Counted from the first letter of the stretch, positions 18,017-28,078 are shown. The stretch is DNA of 35,090 nt from Methanothrix sp. (GCA_003162615.1 PMNG01000174.1:1458-36547); one strand, 5' to 3'. Notes: a model not told the origin generated them from the letters alone. Translations and numbers: made by a program.

Positions 18017-19300
18017 TTGGCCTTGGCGGAGAGGGCGGGGGCAAAAGAAGCGGAGGTCTTCGGGACGGCCGGAAGGGCCGTGGACGTGGACTTGCGCAAG
18101 GACCAGATTGAGCTGGTCAGTGAAAGCTTCCATCAGGGTCTGGGACTAAGGGCCGTTGTCCGTGGAGCTGTTGGATTCTCCAGCACCAGCGACATGACCA
18201 AGCTGGAGTCTGTGGCCGAGGCTGCAGTCAGGTCAGCCAGGGCCCGAGGCAGCGATGAATCCTGGCGATCCCTTCCCCTGCCTGAGACGGTTCAGACTCC
18301 ACGCAACATCTTCGATGTAACTATCGATCGTATCGTCCCAGAGGATTGCTTAGACCTTGCCCGCCAGATGCTGAGTGGCTGCCAAGAGGTCAAGAGCGCC
18401 GAACCTGCATCCGGAGGAGTGGCTTGCGTCTCTGGCATGGAATTCGTGGTTAACTCGTGGGGAATCGAGCTCTCCGAGAAAGGCACATCCATGCATGCCT
18501 CAATGGAAGCCATCGCAAAAGGCAACGATGTCGCGACGGGCACTGAGTTTCACAACTCCCGACTCTTGGATGAAGATCTCTATGGTGTGGGCAAGGCCGC
18601 TGCAGAGATGGCGATTAGCTCTATCAACGGATCGAAAGCCGAAGGCGGCATTTACGATGTCATCCTTAAGCCTGTTGCCTTCGTGGAGCTTCTGGAGTAT
18701 GCCTTTGTGCCATCGATTTTTGCCGACAACGTTCAGAAAGGACGTTCACACCTGGCCAGTCGTTTGGGAGATGAGATCGGGTCAGATCACCTCTGCATAA
18801 TCGATGATGGGCTGCTTTCCGGGGGGATGGGCACAACGGCTTTCGATGGGGAGGGCGTAGCGTCCAAGAGTAACGCCGTAATCGAAAATGGCGTGCTAAA
18901 GAGATTCCTTTACGACAGCTACACCGCGGGAAAGGATGGGCTAAAGTCCACGGGCAATGCGGTTCGCTCGGGCTACTCGGACGTGCCCCGATTGGGATTG
19001 AGAAACCTAATCGTTGGCTCTGAACATGCCTTCGACCTTCAGGATGAGACCAAGGGCATGCTGGTAAACGGTTTCATCGGTGCTCACACAGCCAACCCCA
19101 TCTCAGGCGACTTCTCTGTGGAGGCCAGAAATTCGTTCTTTGTCGCTCCGAACGAGGCACCGAGGCCTATAAGCTCCATGATGCTGGCTGGGAACATCTT
19201 CGAGCTTCTGAATGATATGGATGTGGGCACCGATGTGCGCGCAGTGGATGCCGTGGTGACTCCCAGCGTCAGGGCGAGGATGAAAGTTGTAGGCAGCTAA
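18017..19300 (+). CDS. TldD/PmbA family protein, PmbA/TldE-type
   Basis: AGAKEAEVFGTAGRAVDVDLRKDQIELVSES...; C-terminal ANPISGDFSVEARNSFFV; no HExxxH seen. In-frame coding-like sequence (SDSLIEHAHRLL) precedes the TTG start, so the start is uncertain. Confidence 0.88.
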   Translation: MALAERAGAKEAEVFGTAGRAVDVDLRKDQIELVSESFHQGLGLRAVVRGAVGFSSTSDMTKLESVAEAAVRSARARGSDESWRSLPLPETVQTPRNIFDVTIDRIVPEDCLDLARQMLSGCQEVKSAEPASGGVACVSGMEFVVNSWGIELSEKGTSMHASMEAIAKGNDVATGTEFHNSRLLDEDLYGVGKAAAEMAISSINGSKAEGGIYDVILKPVAFVELLEYAFVPSIFADNVQKGRSHLASRLGDEIGSDHLCIIDDGLLSGGMGTTAFDGEGVASKSNAVIENGVLKRFLYDSYTAGKDGLKSTGNAVRSGYSDVPRLGLRNLIVGSEHAFDLQDETKGMLVNGFIGAHTANPISGDFSVEARNSFFVAPNEAPRPISSMMLAGNIFELLNDMDVGTDVRAVDAVVTPSVRARMKVVGS

Positions 19301-19310
19301 GGTGGTTTTT

Positions 19311-20171
19311 ATGATCATCGGAGGACCGTCATCCCAGCTTCTGGCCGGGAAGATAGCAACGATTCTCGGCCAAGAGCTCGCCCTGTGCGAGTACAAGACC
19401 TTTCCGGACGGAGAAGCATACTCACAAGTAGCGAGCGAGCTAGAGGATGAGGTTACCATAATCCAGTCCACGCCAAAGGACAGCGATATAATCTACCTCA
19501 TGCAGCTCCTGGACGCCTGCCGGGAAAAGAAGATAACTCTTGTCATTCCCTATTTCGGTTACGCCCGCCAGGACAAAATCTTCAAGCCAGGCGAGCCCAT
19601 GACTGCCAGGGCCATTGCCTCTGCCCTCAATCCTCTCTTAGGCGAAGAGGGCAACGTCTACACCGTTAACATACACGCTCGATCGGTCCTATCCCATTTC
19701 CGCTGCCCAGCAGAGAACCTCGATGCAACACCCCTTTTGGCTGAGAAGGTACGAACCCTCGCGCTCCACGATCCGGTCGTGATATCACCCGATAAAGGAG
19801 CGATGGAAATGGCAAAGAATGCAGCTATGCACCTGGGGGCCAAGTGCGATTACCTGGAGAAGACCAGGTTGAGCGGAACAGAGGTCTCCATGACTCCCAA
19901 GGAGATCGATGTCGTTGGAAGGGACGTAGTCATCTTCGACGACATGATTGCCACAGGCGGAACTATGGCTACGGCAATAACACTTCTCCGAAAGCAGGGC
20001 GCAAAGAGGGTATTCCTCGCCGCGGTCCATCCCGTGTTAACGGGAAATGCGATTCTGAAGCTCTACCGTTCAGGAGTCGAAGCGGTCATCGCTGCAGACA
20101 CGCTGGATAGATCGGTGAGCACTGTGTCTGTGGCTCCGCTGATCGCTGAGGCGATAAGAGGTATTAGATAA
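19311..20171 (+). CDS. prs: Ribose-phosphate pyrophosphokinase
   Basis: MIIGGPSSQLLAGKIA...YKTFPDGEAYSQV...IPYFGYARQDKIFKPGEPMTARAIA...VVIFDDMIATGGTMATAI (PRPP loop). Confidence 0.96.
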   Translation: MIIGGPSSQLLAGKIATILGQELALCEYKTFPDGEAYSQVASELEDEVTIIQSTPKDSDIIYLMQLLDACREKKITLVIPYFGYARQDKIFKPGEPMTARAIASALNPLLGEEGNVYTVNIHARSVLSHFRCPAENLDATPLLAEKVRTLALHDPVVISPDKGAMEMAKNAAMHLGAKCDYLEKTRLSGTEVSMTPKEIDVVGRDVVIFDDMIATGGTMATAITLLRKQGAKRVFLAAVHPVLTGNAILKLYRSGVEAVIAADTLDRSVSTVSVAPLIAEAIRGIR

Positions 20172-20229
20172 ACGTCTCGCCTATAGAATTAGTTTATCAA
20201 ATTCGCGTTGTCGTTCCGGTATAATTCCA

Positions 20230-21945
20230 TTATTTTTCCAACGCCGCCCTCAGCTCCCGGAGGCCAAAGGTGTTCAGCACATCCTTCTTCTCCAGCCATG
20301 CCCTTCTGGCGACCCTGATGCCGTACCTCATAACCTTCAGCTGGCCCGCTTGATGTGCATCGGTGTTAATGGCCAGTCTGACTCCCATATCCTTGGCAGT
20401 CCTTGACCAGACATCGTTCAAATCCAGCCTTGTGGGATAAGCATTGATTTCCATGGCGGTCCCTGCCCTGGCGGCAGCCGCCAAAACTGAATGCATGTCC
20501 ACCTCGTAGGGGTCACGCTGGCCGATTATCCTGCCCGTGGGGTGGGCGATTATGTCCACGTTCTTGTTCTCGATGGCCGTGATTAGCCTGCCGGTGATGG
20601 TTCTCTCTTTCTGCTGTTGGGCCATGTGAACCGATGCGACGACAACATCGCACTTGGCCAAGAGATCATCTGGATAATCCAGCTCACCGTCAGCCCTGAT
20701 GTCCACTTCGGCACCCACCAGGACTGTGAACCCTTTGAGCTCATCGTTCAGCGCCGAGATGGCCTCGATCTTTTTATCAAGCTGCTCGGGAGTTAGGCCC
20801 CCGGCAATGCCGATAGCAGGAGAATGATCGCTCAGAGCGATATACTCGTATCCCAGCTTTCGGGCAGCTCTGGCCATCTCCTCTATGGAGTCCCTGCCGT
20901 CAGACCAGGAGCTGTGGACGTGCAGATCGCCTTTGATATCGGACAGTTCGATCAGATTGGGGAGCCTTCCTTCCATGGCCGCCTCTATCTCCCCTGTGTC
21001 CTCCCGCATCTCTGGCGGTATGTACTGCATTCGAAGGGTTTTGTAGATGTCCTCTTCCCGGTCGAAGAAAAGGTCAACTCCGTCTCTAATCCTCTTGAGG
21101 GAGTACTCGCTGAGGGAATAACCTTGACCTAGGGCAATCTGCCTGAGCTTGACGTTGTGATCCTTTGAGCCTGTGAAGTACTGGAGAACTGTCCCGTAGG
21201 ACCTGTGCTCCACTATCCTCAGGTCGACCTGAATGGTCTCCTTCACTATTATACTGGCTTTAGTTGGACCTTTGCCCAGCACTTCCTCGACCATGGGCAT
21301 GCGAACGAATGCTGAAATGACATCACCAGGTCGAGTGGAGGTGGCCAGGATGTCGATATCTCCGACCGTCTCTTTGCCCCGTCGGTAGCTTCCAGCGGGA
21401 GTGATGTGCTCCAGTCCCTCAATACCCTGGAGATAGCCGACGATCTCCTCCACGACCGGCTCGGCAACGTCCAGAGAAATCCTGGTGCTACGCTTTTTGT
21501 ACCTCTCGATGGACTTGACGATGTTCTTTTCGCTCGTTGGGCCCATTCTGGGAAGTCGCCTGATGCGATGCTCTCGGGCAGCCTTCTCCAGATCTTCCAT
21601 GTTGTTTACGTTCAGCTTCTCGTGAAGCAGGGAGATCGTCTTGGGGCCCAATCCGGAGACATTGAGTAGCTCAGCCAGGCCTTGGGGGGTCTGGGCAACC
21701 AGATCTTCGTAGACCTGGAGCTTTCCCGTTCTAAGGTATTCCTCGACCTTCTGAGCAATGGCCTTCCCTACGCCAGGAACTGATTCGAGGCGCTTCTCTT
21801 TGCAGACTTGCTCAAAGTCCTCCTTCAGGGACTCTATGGCTCTGGCAGCCTTTCCATAGGCTATAATCTTGAAGCGGTTCTCGCCCTTGAGCTCCAGAAG
21901 CTCTCCCATATCGTAAAGGACCTTGGCAATCTCCTTGTTCTTCAC
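20230..21945 (-). CDS. polX: Family X DNA polymerase with C-terminal PHP domain (PolX)
   Basis: HhH repeats (VPGVGKAIAQKV, VSGLGPKTISLL), GSYRRGKETVGDIDIL catalytic region, IQVDLRIV, and PHP motif DLHVHSSWSDGRDSIEEM. Confidence 0.96.
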   Translation of the reverse strand: MKNKEIAKVLYDMGELLELKGENRFKIIAYGKAARAIESLKEDFEQVCKEKRLESVPGVGKAIAQKVEEYLRTGKLQVYEDLVAQTPQGLAELLNVSGLGPKTISLLHEKLNVNNMEDLEKAAREHRIRRLPRMGPTSEKNIVKSIERYKKRSTRISLDVAEPVVEEIVGYLQGIEGLEHITPAGSYRRGKETVGDIDILATSTRPGDVISAFVRMPMVEEVLGKGPTKASIIVKETIQVDLRIVEHRSYGTVLQYFTGSKDHNVKLRQIALGQGYSLSEYSLKRIRDGVDLFFDREEDIYKTLRMQYIPPEMREDTGEIEAAMEGRLPNLIELSDIKGDLHVHSSWSDGRDSIEEMARAARKLGYEYIALSDHSPAIGIAGGLTPEQLDKKIEAISALNDELKGFTVLVGAEVDIRADGELDYPDDLLAKCDVVVASVHMAQQQKERTITGRLITAIENKNVDIIAHPTGRIIGQRDPYEVDMHSVLAAAARAGTAMEINAYPTRLDLNDVWSRTAKDMGVRLAINTDAHQAGQLKVMRYGIRVARRAWLEKKDVLNTFGLRELRAALEK

Positions 21946-22452
21946 GAGAAAGTGGTGGATTCGATAGAGTATAATGATTTCGTGAGTCGAGCATTCAATT
22001 GCATTGGGAAGATGTCAATCTCTTGATCAAATCAGAAGTTTTATTGATCCAATTGGAGTGTTAAATGATCCTGATGAGAAATGTAGAACCTATAGGGCTG
22101 TACGTTAGGTTCACCTATTTCGAAGAACTAGATGTCCGTAACATTCAAAAAACAGCGAAGATTCCTAGCTTGCTATTTTTTGAGCCTGTTTCGTTGATGA
22201 CCGAAGGTAACATCGACCGGCGCAGTTATTTTGGCCTAAGTCGAATAACGGATCAAAAAAAAATATCAGGACTAATCAACCATTTATGTTGCATTAGAGC
22301 ATTATTAAGTTTCGAAATACCCCTTATTAGTGCCTATAACTTCCTTTTTGGTGCTTGTTTTTGCATTCGTAAATAAGCAAAAGGAATAAATGGTATAACC
22401 TCATCCTCGGGAGAAAAGAGGCACATTAAATGCCTTTATTGAATGGAGGTTC

Positions 22453-22857
22453 ATGATGAAAACAATTCTCACAATCACCGTGGTTTTAGTGCTCTTTGCC
22501 GGAGTAATAACAGCGGCAGCTGCTGATGGCGTATTGGACCTCAGCACCCTGACCAAAAAGCCTGTTTCAACGATTGTCCTTCCACAGTCAACATCGACCA
22601 TAAACTATGCAGCCGCCAACTATCTGGGATCGAAGACCACCAAGGAAGTTCTAGACCTAAGCACCATGGGAAAGAAGTTAACCTCAACAGTAGCAGCCAC
22701 GCTCATAAAGGGCCCAACCCCAGTAATCATTACCCCTAGCTTCACCATAAGGAGCAATAACGTAACTTCTGTGGCGAACGATATCATCACCCAGCCTCAG
22801 GCTGTTACAAAAAACACGACCATATACACTCCGCCAATAGCGATTGGCTTGCCATAA
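22453..22857 (+). CDS. Small secreted hypothetical protein with an internal repeat
   Basis: GGAGGT SD upstream; signal peptide MKTILTITVVLVLFAGVITAAAA; repeated GVLDLSTLTKKPVSTIV / EVLDLSTMGKKLTSTVA. Confidence 0.7.
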   Translation: MMKTILTITVVLVLFAGVITAAAADGVLDLSTLTKKPVSTIVLPQSTSTINYAAANYLGSKTTKEVLDLSTMGKKLTSTVAATLIKGPTPVIITPSFTIRSNNVTSVANDIITQPQAVTKNTTIYTPPIAIGLP

Positions 22858-22865
22858 AAGGATTA

Positions 22866-22937
22866 ATGGCCATAAACAGGACAATTAACCTAAAAGAAGA
22901 GCTGGATAAGGAAATACTATCTTGGAGTTGGATATGA
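22866..22937 (+). CDS. Possible 23-aa ORF overlapping the next gene by ATGA
   Basis: Hand translation MAINRTINLKEELDKEILSWSWI*; overlaps the start of 22934..23086. Confidence 0.25.
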   Translation: MAINRTINLKEELDKEILSWSWI

Positions 22938-23086
22938 AGGTGGAGTTGACAGTAGACGGCAAGGCCATTCCTTTAAATGACTTTACACAAGCAATAATAG
23001 GAAACGTAGCTACCGCCATAGCTGATTCCCTACGCGGAGTGGCGGCTGGCGAGAAGGATATAGTCATCAAAGTGAAGAGAGAATGA
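22934..23086 (+). CDS. Small conserved-looking protein (50 aa)
   Basis: Not in ORF track. Hand translation MKVELTVDGKAIPLNDFTQAIIGNVATAIADSLRGVAAGEKDIVIKVKRE*; GGAG 6 nt upstream; ends 3 nt before the convergent neighbour. Confidence 0.6.
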   Translation: MKVELTVDGKAIPLNDFTQAIIGNVATAIADSLRGVAAGEKDIVIKVKRE

Positions 23087-23089
23087 ACT

Positions 23090-23569
23090 CTATTCCTTCT
23101 TGCTTTTCCGGAAAGCCGAAGTCAGGTCTATGAGATAAGTTCCTTCCTTGACAGCCATTATCAGTTCCTCTCTTTCGAAGAGAGAGGGGAGGTTGAGTTC
23201 ATAGGTTCCTGGCGCGGTTATCCTTATGCTCTCCACCTTGCCTTCATCTTTGGCTTTGGGGTTCGCTTGATCTAGCAGGGATAACGGCTTTATCTCTTCT
23301 TTTTGGACCCGTTCATCGGGATTGGCTTGTTGTGCGATTGCTCGTCTTTTGGCTTCTCCTATTTTGCCATCGTTCACGATCAGCTCTGCTCTGGGAGGCA
23401 TCCTTACTCCCATGGCTCTGGTTATTGTAGTCTCCTGAGCCAATACATCCGCGTCTTCTGAGTCCTTCCTGGTGAATAGAAACTTCTTCCATCCACAGAC
23501 AGGGCAGCCTTTGAGGATGTCCTCTCCTTTGTGAAAGACGTTGTTGCACCTGGTACATATGTGCGGCAT
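23090..23569 (-). CDS. Zn-ribbon-containing protein (DUF2072-like, OapC-type)
   Basis: MPHICTRCNNVFHKGEDILKGCPVCGWKKFLF...; third gene of a GTPase/DUF2073/DUF2072-type cluster. Confidence 0.8.
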   Translation of the reverse strand: MPHICTRCNNVFHKGEDILKGCPVCGWKKFLFTRKDSEDADVLAQETTITRAMGVRMPPRAELIVNDGKIGEAKRRAIAQQANPDERVQKEEIKPLSLLDQANPKAKDEGKVESIRITAPGTYELNLPSLFEREELIMAVKEGTYLIDLTSAFRKSKKE

Positions 23570-23932
23570 CTAATCCCCGACTGAGACCTTTGTGCTGATC
23601 TGGTACTGATCCTTCTCGATGGTCCGAAGCTGATTGGCAGGGCCTATGACCGTCATCCTTCCTTTAAGGCTCCTCCCGAAGATCTTGTCCAAGAACGAGC
23701 CTTCCTTCTTGGATGGATAGCTCTCAATCTCTATACCGGAGAACTCATCCACCCTTATCTCCGTCATAGTCATCTCTATCAGGCGCACTTCTTCATCCGG
23801 TGTAAGACCGCTCTCTAAAACTACTATTTTGCCTGTCTTAACTTTGTCAAGGATGAGCCTGATCTTCTCCATCGAGGTCATCTTAGCGAGTTTCTCTCCG
23901 GAGATGAGGTCCATCTGAACTTCCCGCATCAT
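23570..23932 (-). CDS. DUF2073-like protein
   Basis: MDLISGEKLAKMTSMEKIRLILDKVKTGKIVVLESGLTPDEEVRLIEMTMTEI...; between the Era-like GTPase and the Zn-ribbon gene. Confidence 0.78.
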   Translation of the reverse strand: MMREVQMDLISGEKLAKMTSMEKIRLILDKVKTGKIVVLESGLTPDEEVRLIEMTMTEIRVDEFSGIEIESYPSKKEGSFLDKIFGRSLKGRMTVIGPANQLRTIEKDQYQISTKVSVGD

Positions 23933-23933
23933 A

Positions 23934-24569
23934 TCACCCGAAATGGTTGGCTATGGCCTGGTAGAGTTCATCTATGTTCGTTCCTTCCAGAGCGGATACG
24001 GGCACCATAGAATGTTGAGGGAAAGCTGCTTTGATCCGCGCTGGGGATGCCTCGGGTAGGTCCATTTTGTTGGCCACGATGAGCAGGGGGAGCTTCCTGG
24101 CCTCCATGTTACCTATAACTGTTACGTTGACCTGGGTGTACGGATCCTCTGTGGAGTCCATTATCAGCAGCACTCCATCCAGGTCGTCCAACCATTTAAT
24201 CGCCTCGATAACCCCCTCAGTTGCCTCTTTGGCCCTCTTCTTAGCCTCAGCTTCATCTAGCCCGAAGGCCATGAACTCCTTGAAGTCGATTTTGGTAGCC
24301 ATTCCTGGAGTATCGACTATGTCCAGCTCTATGCTTGAGCCGTTGGCGTTGATCTGGACGCCCTCCTTTCTGACCGCTCTTCTAGTCTCGTGAGGAATAG
24401 GGGACACCGTACCAACTACCCCGCCGCTCCAGTCTTTGACTATTCTGTTTGCCAGGGTTGTCTTCCCCGAGTTTGGAGGTCCGTACAGACCTATCTTCGC
24501 CCTCTTCTTCCCGAAGATCCTGTTTATCCAGGCCCCCAGGCTTCCTCGAAAGCCGCTGAAAAAACCCAT
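23934..24569 (-). CDS. Era/Obg-like GTP-binding protein
   Basis: [14 protein letters not shown] (G1), DIVDTPG (G3), NKMD (G4). Confidence 0.92.
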   Translation of the reverse strand: MGFFSGFRGSLGAWINRIFGKKRAKIGLYGPPNSGKTTLANRIVKDWSGGVVGTVSPIPHETRRAVRKEGVQINANGSSIELDIVDTPGMATKIDFKEFMAFGLDEAEAKKRAKEATEGVIEAIKWLDDLDGVLLIMDSTEDPYTQVNVTVIGNMEARKLPLLIVANKMDLPEASPARIKAAFPQHSMVPVSALEGTNIDELYQAIANHFG

Positions 24570-24774
24570 TTACATCCTCGGTGTTGCTTAGGACCATATC
24601 AATACTAATAATTTTCCATACTTTTATTGAAACCTCGGAGCAGAGTATTTGAAGTCATCTGCTGATGATGTATATTAACTGTATGAGTTTAAACAATTTG
24701 TTGCATCCAAGGCGGATCTTTCGGAATAAAAGGAAATAAGGCAGGGAAGCTTGCCGAAAAGGCTAGCTTGAAAT

Positions 24775-25881
24775 CTACTGAGGGGAGCCTAATGTCTCCT
24801 GCGCGGGACAGGAACAGACAAACCCTTTGAACTCTCCCGAGTCTCTGACTGCCTTCCATATCTCCCCAAGTGAGCTTTCCATGACGCTGCCGTAGCCTCC
24901 ACGCAAATATGGACAGGCTCGGACATTGCCATCCACGCCCACGTGCAGCCAGCGACGCCCTGCCATACACCCCAGCATCTGACCCTCGAAATAGGTGCTG
25001 GCGAAGATCCTCGGTCCGCCTGGTGTAGAGTTAATCTTTCTGTAGAGGGTTAGGATCTTCTCTCGTTCTATCTGGGTCAGCTTCTCCTCCGGGCTTTGAG
25101 GCAAGCCCTCCCAGATGGAGAGCTCCTGAACTCCCATGTCGGTTGCTAACTTGTACAGCTCGGGTATTCTGTCCACCTGGCCCGATTTTATGTGCGTGGT
25201 CATAGTAACCATGAGCCCTGCTTTCAGGGCTACTTCGATGGCTTCGATTGCCTTGGAGTGGGCCCCTGGCAGGCCGCGCAATTGGTCGTGGTACTCTGAA
25301 TCCGCACTGTAGACCCCTATGAGTAGGTTGTAGAGGCCTGCATCCCTTAGCTGCTCAGCCTTCAGCATTGTCAGCTCCAGACCAGGAGTGAAGAGGTTGA
25401 CGACGGCTTTTTCCGGATCGACATGCCTGATCAACTCGAAGATGTCATCCCGCAACAACGGATCGCCCTCTGTGAAAGTTATTATGCAGGCCCCCATCTC
25501 AAGAGCCTGATCTATTACGCGAAAGATTTCCTCTTTGGACAGCTCCCCTTCGCCATCTTTTTTTACGAGGCAATGGTCGCAATTGCAGCCGCAGCTACGC
25601 GTCACTTCAATGGATACTGTTTGGGGTACCGGTCGACCCATAGCCATCTTTGCCTCGTTCAAAAGGAGTCTCTTGAACGGGCCGCTTGGAATAGGGGGCA
25701 ACCAGGTCGTTGCAACAATATCTTTCTCCCGGATTAGGGCCGGCTTCTCCTCATTCAGCCTTTGGTTTATACTCTTCAAGATCGGCTGGACCATCAGTGC
25801 CAGAGCGCCTCGGGCCTCCAGTGCCCGCCGCTCCAAATTGAAATCCACTGTCAAGGCGGCCGTCTTAAGTAGCTGGGTCAT
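24775..25881 (-). CDS. Radical SAM protein with Cys-containing C-terminal extension
   Basis: CX3CX2C in [14 protein letters not shown]-terminal [40 protein letters not shown]...CSCP is SPASM-like. Likely start MTQLLK at 25881 rather than 25944. Confidence 0.88.
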   Translation of the reverse strand: MTQLLKTAALTVDFNLERRALEARGALALMVQPILKSINQRLNEEKPALIREKDIVATTWLPPIPSGPFKRLLLNEAKMAMGRPVPQTVSIEVTRSCGCNCDHCLVKKDGEGELSKEEIFRVIDQALEMGACIITFTEGDPLLRDDIFELIRHVDPEKAVVNLFTPGLELTMLKAEQLRDAGLYNLLIGVYSADSEYHDQLRGLPGAHSKAIEAIEVALKAGLMVTMTTHIKSGQVDRIPELYKLATDMGVQELSIWEGLPQSPEEKLTQIEREKILTLYRKINSTPGGPRIFASTYFEGQMLGCMAGRRWLHVGVDGNVRACPYLRGGYGSVMESSLGEIWKAVRDSGEFKGFVCSCPAQETLGSPQ

Positions 25882-25981
25882 TAAACCCCCATTTTTCGGG
25901 GCGGTTATAGAGTTATCGGCCAGAACCGCAAGAACAGATAACATTAAGACAAGATGGTCCTTCTACGAAGGCGGTGATAGA

Positions 25982-27157
25982 GTGACTGAAGTCGTGCTGG
26001 CCTATTCGGGAGGCCTGGATACCTCTGTATGCATACCGCTCTTGAAGGAGCGCTACGGCTTTGACAGAGTCGTAACCGTCCTGGTCGACGTTGGCCAACC
26101 CATTGAGGATATAGAGCGGGGGAATAAGCGTGCCAAGCAGCTTGCAGATGAACATTACGTCATTGATGCCAAGAAAGAATTCGTGGAAAAGTACTTGTTC
26201 CCGCTCATAAAGGCCAACGGCTCTTACGAGGGGTACGTCCTGGGAACGGCCATAGCTAGGCCTCTGATCGCCAAGAAGGCAGTGGAGATCGCCGAACAAA
26301 AGGACATAAAGAACCTTGCTCACGGCTGCACAGGTCGGGGTAACGACCAGCTAAGGTTCGAGGCGGTCTTTAGGTGCACCCCATGCCGGGTGATTGCTCC
26401 CATGAGGGAGTTGGATCTTGCAAGGGAGTGGGAGATAGAGTACGCGAGAGAGCACGGGATCGACGTTCCTGTCTCCAAAGAGAGGCCTTGGTCTATCGAT
26501 GAAAACCTGTGGTCCAGGTCCATAGAGGGCGGAAAGCTGGAGGACCCCTATTTTGAGCCTCCTGAGGAGATCTATGCCTGGACCAAGAGGCCGGATGCGA
26601 GCAAGCCACCTGTGGTTATAGAGATAGGATTCGAGCAGGGCGTTCCAGAAACCCTCGATGGCGCGCAGATGGATGGCGTCGAGCTGATCCGCGAGTTGAA
26701 CAGGGTTGCGGGCGAACAGGGCGTAGGCAGGACGGACATGGTGGAGGACAGGGTCCTAGGGCTCAAGGCGAGGGAGAACTATGAGCACCCCGCGGCAACA
26801 GTCCTTCTTGCCGCTCACAAGGATCTGGAGCATCTTGTCCTATCCCGAGCTGAGCTGCGGTTCAAGACAGCAGTTGACGATGCCTGGTCAGAGATGGCCT
26901 ACATGGGCCTAGTGGACGACCCGCTGTACTCCGACTTGAACGCCTTCATCGACCAGAGCCAGCAGAGGATGAACGGCTCAGTCAGGATGAAGCTATTCTG
27001 CGGCAGCGCCATTCCCGTTGGCAGACGGTCTCCGGACGCACTATACTCCCAGGAGATGGTCTCCTTTGACTCACAAACGCTGAGCCAGCGCGATGCAGAG
27101 GGCTTTGCCAAGTACCACGGGTTCCAGGCCCGGCTCCTAAAACGAAAATGCAGTTGA
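25982..27157 (+). CDS. argG: Argininosuccinate synthase
   Basis: GTG start [54 protein letters not shown]. The ORF-track start (25535) is antisense read-through. Confidence 0.96.
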   Translation: MTEVVLAYSGGLDTSVCIPLLKERYGFDRVVTVLVDVGQPIEDIERGNKRAKQLADEHYVIDAKKEFVEKYLFPLIKANGSYEGYVLGTAIARPLIAKKAVEIAEQKDIKNLAHGCTGRGNDQLRFEAVFRCTPCRVIAPMRELDLAREWEIEYAREHGIDVPVSKERPWSIDENLWSRSIEGGKLEDPYFEPPEEIYAWTKRPDASKPPVVIEIGFEQGVPETLDGAQMDGVELIRELNRVAGEQGVGRTDMVEDRVLGLKARENYEHPAATVLLAAHKDLEHLVLSRAELRFKTAVDDAWSEMAYMGLVDDPLYSDLNAFIDQSQQRMNGSVRMKLFCGSAIPVGRRSPDALYSQEMVSFDSQTLSQRDAEGFAKYHGFQARLLKRKCS

Positions 27158-27199
27158 AAGGGCAGGATTTATTTGACATCACGCCCTTAATAATTTAAT

Positions 27200-27577
27200 A
27201 TGGCCAGGCTCGTAATATCCGAGGACGCCAGGTCGGAAGACCTGGCTCCACTAGCTCTGGCGGTCAACGAGATCGTCAGGCTGCCCATTACACTTCGAAG
27301 TGCGGATTATCCAGGAGTTAGAGTAGAGAAGGGCAAAGTACTTGACGCCAGCTACAGCGGCCCGATTTTGGAGGAGGTGCTGCAGACCGGAAGGTCGGTG
27401 CATACCATTCCGGAAAGAGGAGCCTACAAGGGAGTTCCAGTTTCAGTCGCTCCAATTGTCGTAGAAGGTAAGACCGTTGCAGCCATTGGAGTGGTGGATG
27501 TCGTGGGGACTATCGACCTACCAAAGGTCTTTGGCGCTTATGCGAACATAGTTCGACAGGTCTCAGAGAATAAATGA
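27200..27577 (+). CDS. DUF2111 domain protein (methanogen-associated)
   Basis: ALAVNEIVRLPITLRSADYPGVRVEKGKVLDASYSGPILEEVL...VVEGKTVAAIGVVDVVGTIDLP. Confidence 0.8.
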   Translation: MARLVISEDARSEDLAPLALAVNEIVRLPITLRSADYPGVRVEKGKVLDASYSGPILEEVLQTGRSVHTIPERGAYKGVPVSVAPIVVEGKTVAAIGVVDVVGTIDLPKVFGAYANIVRQVSENK

Positions 27578-28032
27578 AGATCAGGAGAGCCGAGCCAAAG
27601 GATCTTTCCTCCATCGTGGAGATCGAAGGGCTTTGCTTTCCGAAGGAAACTGCTTTCCCTGCAGGGATGTTCGTCTACTTGATCACGTACTCTGTTTCCT
27701 TGGTCGCCTGTGAGCCTGAGGACAGAGTCCTAGGATTCATAATTGGATACACCTCAGGTCGTGGCGGGGCAGTCTACACTCTGGACGTTCATCCGGCCCA
27801 CAGGAAGAAGGGTGTTGGCAGCAAGCTCGTCCGCGCCATGGAGGAGGAGCTGCAGGCCCAGGGAGCCAGAGCCATCCGGCTGGAGGCCGCTCTAGAGAAT
27901 CCCGAGGCGAGGGAGCTTTACCGTAAGGCGGGCTACCGCGAGCGGGAGCTGGTCAGGAACTACTACGGTAGGGGGAAGGATGCAGTGAGGATGTGGAAAG
28001 CGCTGGACGCGAATGGGACTGATATAAATTAA
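27574..28032 (+). CDS. GNAT family N-acetyltransferase (RimI-like)
   Basis: ATGA overlap with the upstream gene; VYTLDVHPAHRKKGVGSKLVRAMEEELQAQGARAIRLEAALENPEARELYRKAGYRERELVRNYY. Confidence 0.92.
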   Translation: MKIRRAEPKDLSSIVEIEGLCFPKETAFPAGMFVYLITYSVSLVACEPEDRVLGFIIGYTSGRGGAVYTLDVHPAHRKKGVGSKLVRAMEEELQAQGARAIRLEAALENPEARELYRKAGYRERELVRNYYGRGKDAVRMWKALDANGTDIN

Positions 28033-28078
28033 CCGCAAGGTTTATCTAACTTTAGGTTACTATCTTGGAGTTTATTAA

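Noticed and set aside
22065-22376. 103-aa plus-strand ORF in the AT-rich intergenic region
   Set aside because: No SD found, odd composition, no recognised motif; may be non-coding or decayed.
25535-25981. N-terminal ~149-aa extension of argG in the ORF track
   Set aside because: Antisense to the radical SAM gene; ArgG homology begins at [15 protein letters not shown] (GTG 25982).
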